From an uncultured bacterium (lineage in GTDB: Bacteria; Bacillota; Clostridia; Oscillospirales; Acutalibacteraceae): DNA of 8,425 nucleotides. Of the stretch, positions 5,924 to 8,425 are shown piece after piece. Position numbers and translations under genes: made by a program. The stretch covers positions 1-8,425 of the forward strand of contig CAJMRT010000061.1 of assembly GCA_905215855.1 (NCBI GenBank), written 5' to 3'. The notes beneath the pieces were generated by a model. That model saw nothing but the letters and a program-made list of their open reading frames with translations, was not told the DNA's origin and did not search any database. Numbering within the stretch: the stretch's first letter is position 1; the number at the start of each line of letters is the position of its first letter.

Positions 5924-7198
5924 TCAGTCAACAATCGGCAATTTCACTTCAAATACTGCACCGTCAAGGTAGTTATACGCTGTTACGTTGCCCTTGTGCA
6001 GATGAATAATCTCCTTTGCAAGTGAAAGTCCAATACCTGTTCCGCCGTCACTGCCTTTATAAAACCTGTCAAAAATATGTTCAATATCGTCACGGTCAAT
6101 ACCTTTGCCGTCATCCTTGAACCTGATATAAACATACTTTGGATTAGTTTCAATAACTACCGTGATTTTCTTTTTGGAATATTTCAGTCCGTTCACAATA
6201 ATATTACGAAACGCCCTTGCCATCTGATACTCATCGCATTTTACCGTGATTACCTCATCTGGAAATTCCGGCACTATGCTGATACCGTTCATCTGCTGAA
6301 CCGCATCAAGTGAACGGAAACAATCGTAGAGAACCTCTTTTATATCAAGCTTTACAAGGTCAAGTTTAAAACCACGGGAATCAATTTTTGAAACCGAAAG
6401 AATTTCTTCAACAAGACCTGTCATTCTCTCTGTTTCCTGCATAATAATTCCTGCGGCATTTTGAGGGTCAACAAGGTTCATCTCTATTCCCTCCGCATAG
6501 CCTTGAATTGCCATAAGCGGAGTTTTGAGTTCGTGGGAAGAATTCTGGAAAAATCTGCGTTGAGTTTTCTGTGAATCTTCAATTTTAACACCGAGCCTGT
6601 AGCCGATTACGCTCATTACAGCTACACAACACAAAAAAATTGCAGAGATGAGCCAATTGAGCGAACGGGTGTATTTTACGATATGGTCAATATTTATGTA
6701 CATAAGATACCGTGTTCTTATTGAATCCTCTGTCCAAGTATCGGTTACATACACTTCTTCATACGAGGTGAAAATATAGTATCCGTTTTCTGTTTGCAGA
6801 GTGTGAATATCGCCATCGGTCAAATCGTGTTTTTTCGCATATTCCGTAAGCTCCGATGTACTTTTTAGCGAAGTTGAGTTTGAACCTACAACCGTATTAT
6901 TTTCGGTTGAACCGCCCTCAACAGATGGGGTTATGTCTATATAGTAAATATCAGAGCTGAAGTATGAATCCTGATACCCACTCTCAAACTCTTGCGCAAG
7001 GGTTGAGTCATCGGAATCATCATAAGTACCGCTGTCATAATATATCTGACCTTGCTGCTGCGACTCATTCATATAGTTCTGATAATCGAGTTCATATTTA
7101 AGAGCATCTTCAGCCTCATTCACAAAATGTGTCGGAAGTACAATGTTGAGTAAGTAAAAACGTCTATATTTAGTATAGGATGGTGAGTATATAAGCAA
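5924..7198 (-). CDS. Sensor histidine kinase, main part; 5' end frameshifted
   Basis: 424 codons are open from a TTG at 7198. It holds an extracytoplasmic region (about residues 24-178) rich in Asp, Glu, Ser and Tyr, a membrane helix (181-202), and the phosphoacceptor motif SHELKTPL with His222. The catalytic domain has RNIIVNGLKYS as N-box, DDGKGI (362-367), FDRFYKG and GGTGIGLSLAK (385-395). All kinase motifs look intact. The TTG has no ribosome site and the open frame lacks a first membrane helix. That helix is encoded in another frame just upstream (7170-7265), so 7198 is probably not a real start. The kinase lies in line with the regulator gene and upstream of the operon, like DltS in the dltRSABCD layout of Streptococcus agalactiae. 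An acidic sensor loop would suit cationic peptides or cations. Whether this copy is functional depends on the frameshift. Confidence 0.85.
   Translation of the reverse strand: MLIYSPSYTKYRRFYLLNIVLPTHFVNEAEDALKYELDYQNYMNESQQQGQIYYDSGTYDDSDDSTLAQEFESGYQDSYFSSDIYYIDITPSVEGGSTENNTVVGSNSTSLKSTSELTEYAKKHDLTDGDIHTLQTENGYYIFTSYEEVYVTDTWTEDSIRTRYLMYINIDHIVKYTRSLNWLISAIFLCCVAVMSVIGYRLGVKIEDSQKTQRRFFQNSSHELKTPLMAIQGYAEGIEMNLVDPQNAAGIIMQETERMTGLVEEILSVSKIDSRGFKLDLVKLDIKEVLYDCFRSLDAVQQMNGISIVPEFPDEVITVKCDEYQMARAFRNIIVNGLKYSKKKITVVIETNPKYVYIRFKDDGKGIDRDDIEHIFDRFYKGSDGGTGIGLSLAKEIIHLHKGNVTAYNYLDGAVFEVKLPIVD
7143..7189 (-). repeat. 37-bp insertion flanked by imperfect 10-bp direct repeats, breaking the kinase frame
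   Basis: On the minus strand TACTCACCAT (7189-7180) and TACTCAACAT (7152-7143) match at 9 of 10 bases and are offset by 37 bp. Removing one unit joins the upstream helix frame exactly to the kinase frame as A-Y-I-L-N-I-V-L-P-T-H-F. With the 37 bp present, the upstream frame stops at TAA (7170-7172). The inserted stretch also contains a small hairpin, CTATA/TATAG, followed by ACG and five T. Confidence 0.65.
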
Positions 7199-7265
7199 AG
7201 GTCAAAAATAGTAAAATCATCGACACCCATACAATAATAAGGATACGAAATTTTATGTGTTTCAC
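7170..7265 (-). pseudogene. Detached N-terminus of the sensor kinase with first membrane helix
   Basis: A GTG at 7263-7265 overlaps the regulator's TGA by the four-base GTGA. It opens a 31-codon frame beginning VKHIKFR, followed by a strongly hydrophobic run ending FLTFAYIL, and stops at TAA (7170-7172). A basic start plus one hydrophobic helix right after a response regulator is the normal beginning of a sensor kinase. It is one nucleotide out of frame with the 424-codon kinase part, so the kinase gene as it stands spans 5924-7265 with a frameshift. Alternatively the 31-residue peptide is made on its own, which I consider less likely. Confidence 0.7.
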
Positions 7266-7969
7266 TTTTTATCCTCCGCAATGCTTATTCTGTAACCAAA
7301 GCCCCATATCGTGCCTATGCTGACATTACTGCCTGCAAGGCTTAACTTTCTGCGTATTCTTCGCAAGGTTTCATCTGTTACACGGGTTTCAACTTCTGTG
7401 TCAAACCCCCACACTCCTTCAAGCAATTCTTCTCTTGAAAAAGCTTTCTGCGGTTCTTTTAACATATATATAAGCATTTTAAGTTCTGTTTTGCTGAGTG
7501 ACACAGGCTTGCCTTTGCAGTAAAGCATATTTTCCTGTGCAAAAAAGTTCAAATTGCCGACCGTTATATCGGTCAGGTCTTGTGCGGTTGCCTTTTTGCT
7601 GTTCATATCCATTCGCCTTAAAAGGGATTTTACTCTCATTAAAAGGGTTGTAAGTCTGAACGGCTTTGTGAGATAATCATCACTGCCAAGAGTTATTCCC
7701 TTTATATAATCGTATTCAGAATCCTTTGCCGTTAGCATAATTATAGGAACATCGGTTATATTGCGCAGCTGACGGCAGATTGTAAGTCCGTCAGTTCCGG
7801 GCATCATAATATCAAGAATGACAAGTTCACATGGACTTTCAAGAAATTTTGCCATAAGTTCGTCACCTGTTTCAAAAGCGGTAACGCTGTAACCGTCACT
7901 CTCAAGAAACTTTGTAATAAGGTCACGAATGTTCTTTTCATCATCCGCAATATATATTGATGCGCCCAT
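7262..7969 (-). CDS. OmpR/PhoB-family response regulator
   Basis: 235 residues. The receiver domain (about 1-120) has the acidic pair Asp9-Asp10, phosphoacceptor Asp53 in LVILDIMMPG, Thr80 in IIMLTAKD and Lys102 in YLTKPF. A winged-helix DNA-binding domain follows (about 130-232), with LSKTELKMLIYMLKEPQ, FSREELLEGVWG and the terminal WGFGYRI typical of OmpR family members. The ATG at 7969 is preceded by AAAGGGT (7979-7985) at a 9-base distance. It is cotranscribed with the kinase (four-base overlap) and lies upstream of, and in line with, the ligase operon. The shared direct repeats in both promoter regions suggest that it controls the operon and its own gene, comparable to DltR. The specific signal is unknown. 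Confidence 0.95.
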   Translation of the reverse strand: MGASIYIADDEKNIRDLITKFLESDGYSVTAFETGDELMAKFLESPCELVILDIMMPGTDGLTICRQLRNITDVPIIMLTAKDSEYDYIKGITLGSDDYLTKPFRLTTLLMRVKSLLRRMDMNSKKATAQDLTDITVGNLNFFAQENMLYCKGKPVSLSKTELKMLIYMLKEPQKAFSREELLEGVWGFDTEVETRVTDETLRRIRRKLSLAGSNVSIGTIWGFGYRISIAEDKK

Positions 7970-8034
7970 AGTAAAAATACCCTTTCTGAACAGAACCGCA
8001 AGCTTTAAGCGTAATTTTCATCACAATCGTACAT

Positions 8035-8043
8035 ATTATACCA
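8035..8043 (-). promoter_or_regulatory. Extended -10 promoter of the regulator-kinase genes
   Basis: The minus strand reads TGGTATAAT: a perfect TATAAT (complement of 8035-8040) with a TGn extension, the same architecture as the operon promoter. At 17 bp spacing the -35 is a poor TGGATT. Transcription would start near 8028, giving a leader of about 59 nt before the ATG at 7969. Confidence 0.7.
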
Positions 8044-8082
8044 AATTTCAAAGTAAAAATCCACCGAGAAATGAACCTGAAT

Positions 8083-8111
8083 TGTAATAAAAGTGTCACA
8101 AAATGTATTAA
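8083..8111 (-). promoter_or_regulatory. Second candidate response-regulator box
   Basis: Read on the minus strand, TTAATACA (8104-8111), TTGTGACA (8094-8101) and TTATTACA (8083-8090) lie in direct orientation at 10- and 11-bp steps, matching the triple at 5855-5883; TTGTGACA is identical in both. It lies about 55-83 bp upstream of the regulator start site. It is also about 66-94 bp upstream of the divergent plus-strand start, so it could serve either unit. Confidence 0.5.
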
Positions 8112-8141
8112 ACAGAGTAATTACAATAAATTTTTTTGAAG

Positions 8142-8170
8142 TTGACAAAATAAAAAAATTATAGTATGAT
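8142..8170 (+). promoter_or_regulatory. Sigma-A promoter of the divergent plus-strand gene
   Basis: TTGACA (8142-8147) is followed, after exactly 17 bp, by TATGAT (8165-8170). The predicted start near 8177 gives a leader of about 105 nt before the ATG at 8282. It is divergent from the regulator promoter; the two -10 elements are about 125 bp apart. Confidence 0.8.
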
Positions 8171-8204
8171 ATTCGAGATATATAATGGTTTAATTGGAAA
8201 CGCA

Positions 8205-8263
8205 CATTTCTCCTTAAGGAAATGATAACGAACAACACTTATATGTTTACTAAGTTATCATTT
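8205..8263 (+). promoter_or_regulatory. Leader with two mutually exclusive hairpins (possible attenuator or operator)
   Basis: CATTTC (8205-8210) can pair with GAAATG (8219-8224). AAATGATAAC (8220-8229) can pair perfectly with GTTATCATTT (8254-8263), extended by GAACA (8230-8234) with TGTTT (8244-8248). The two structures share bases 8220-8224, so only one can form. The second is followed by TTATG after a run of T and could act as a weak terminator. A 15-codon frame (8222-8269, MITNNTYMFTKLSFL) ends on the downstream ribosome site. I match no known riboswitch class. The long inverted repeat could instead be a repressor operator. Confidence 0.45.
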
Positions 8264-8281
8264 TTATGAAGGAGATTTTTT

Positions 8282-8389
8282 ATGTCAAAAACTAAATTTC
8301 AGGAAGTTATTTTTACAATTATCATGGTTTTCTTTATGGTTTATGCCATGATTTGCTACAACACGGCTCTTAATGCTCATGTACGGTAA
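8282..8389 (+). pseudogene. Truncated DUF2798-like small membrane protein
   Basis: ATG at 8282 with AAGGAG (8269-8274) at 7-base spacing opens 35 codons starting MSKTKFQEVIFTIIMVFF. A K-T-K-F-Q-E start and a single membrane helix ending VYAMICYN fit, from memory, the first helix of DUF2798 proteins, which normally continue for at least one more helix. Here the frame leaves the expected pattern after NTALN and stops at TAA (8387-8389). The promoter, leader and ribosome site are all intact, so the gene looks interrupted rather than spurious. The function of DUF2798 proteins is not established. Confidence 0.6.
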
Positions 8390-8425
8390 GGAAGCAAGCA
8401 ACCGAAAACAAGAGATAGACCGCCA
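8377..8425 (+). other. Sequence beyond the break in the DUF2798-like gene; possible edge of an inserted element
   Basis: After about 8376 the DNA no longer encodes the expected membrane protein. A frame from ATG 8379-8381 (MYGKEASNRKQEIDR, open to the window edge) is hydrophilic and unlike the preceding part, but it has no ribosome site. The stretch is too short to identify. An integrated element or a simple frameshifting mutation are both possible. Confidence 0.3.

Noticed and set aside
8005..8238. 77-codon minus-strand open frame upstream of the regulator
   Set aside because: It runs across the divergent promoters, the regulatory box and the hairpin leader, and is very AT-rich with Phe/Ile/Tyr-biased content typical of intergenic DNA.
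8177..8281. Known riboswitch (purine, preQ1, fluoride, c-di-GMP)
   Set aside because: None of the conserved core sequences of these classes is present; only the hairpin arrangement is riboswitch-like.

Overview
The window looks like a chromosomal piece from a low-GC Gram-positive gut-type Clostridia (Oscillospiraceae/Ruminococcaceae would fit; this is inferred from protein style, strong AGGAGG-type ribosome sites and sigma-A promoters, and has not been tested by a search). Almost everything is on the minus strand, so the biological order runs from high to low coordinates.

Layout, in order of transcription. A two-component system comes first: an OmpR/PhoB-type response regulator (7262-7969), overlapped by a GTG-started sensor kinase. 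The kinase reading frame is broken just after its first membrane helix, by what looks like a 37-bp insertion between two near-identical 10-bp repeats (fragment 7170-7265, main part 5924-7198). After a 177-bp promoter region comes a tight five-gene operon (5746 to 190): a DltA-like amino-acid adenylating ligase, a fold-type-III PLP decarboxylase, a DltC-like carrier protein, a DltB-like MBOAT acyltransferase and a short membrane-anchored DltD-like SGNH protein. The operon ends in a 12-bp hairpin terminator (135-173). Behind it lie a consensus promoter and the 5' part of a tRNA-Leu(GAG) that runs off the window edge.

How the parts may work together. The ligase, carrier protein, MBOAT and SGNH set is the logic of teichoic-acid D-alanylation: activate an amino acid, load it on the phosphopantetheine arm, pass it through the membrane via the MBOAT, and esterify an extracellular polymer. 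The unusual part is the PLP decarboxylase translationally coupled between ligase and carrier protein. It suggests that the transferred group is a decarboxylated or otherwise tailored amino acid rather than plain D-alanine. This is the best candidate for an undescribed system here. A three-unit direct repeat with 10/11-bp spacing (consensus about TTnnnACA) sits over the -35 region of the operon promoter and again upstream of the regulator gene, which fits direct control by the adjacent OmpR-type regulator.

At the right end, a divergent plus-strand unit has a consensus promoter, a leader able to fold two mutually exclusive hairpins, and the first ~31 codons of what looks like a DUF2798-type membrane protein. 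Its reading frame then ends abruptly in unrelated sequence, probably the edge of an inserted element. The window is thus bounded by a tRNA on one side and a probable insertion junction on the other.
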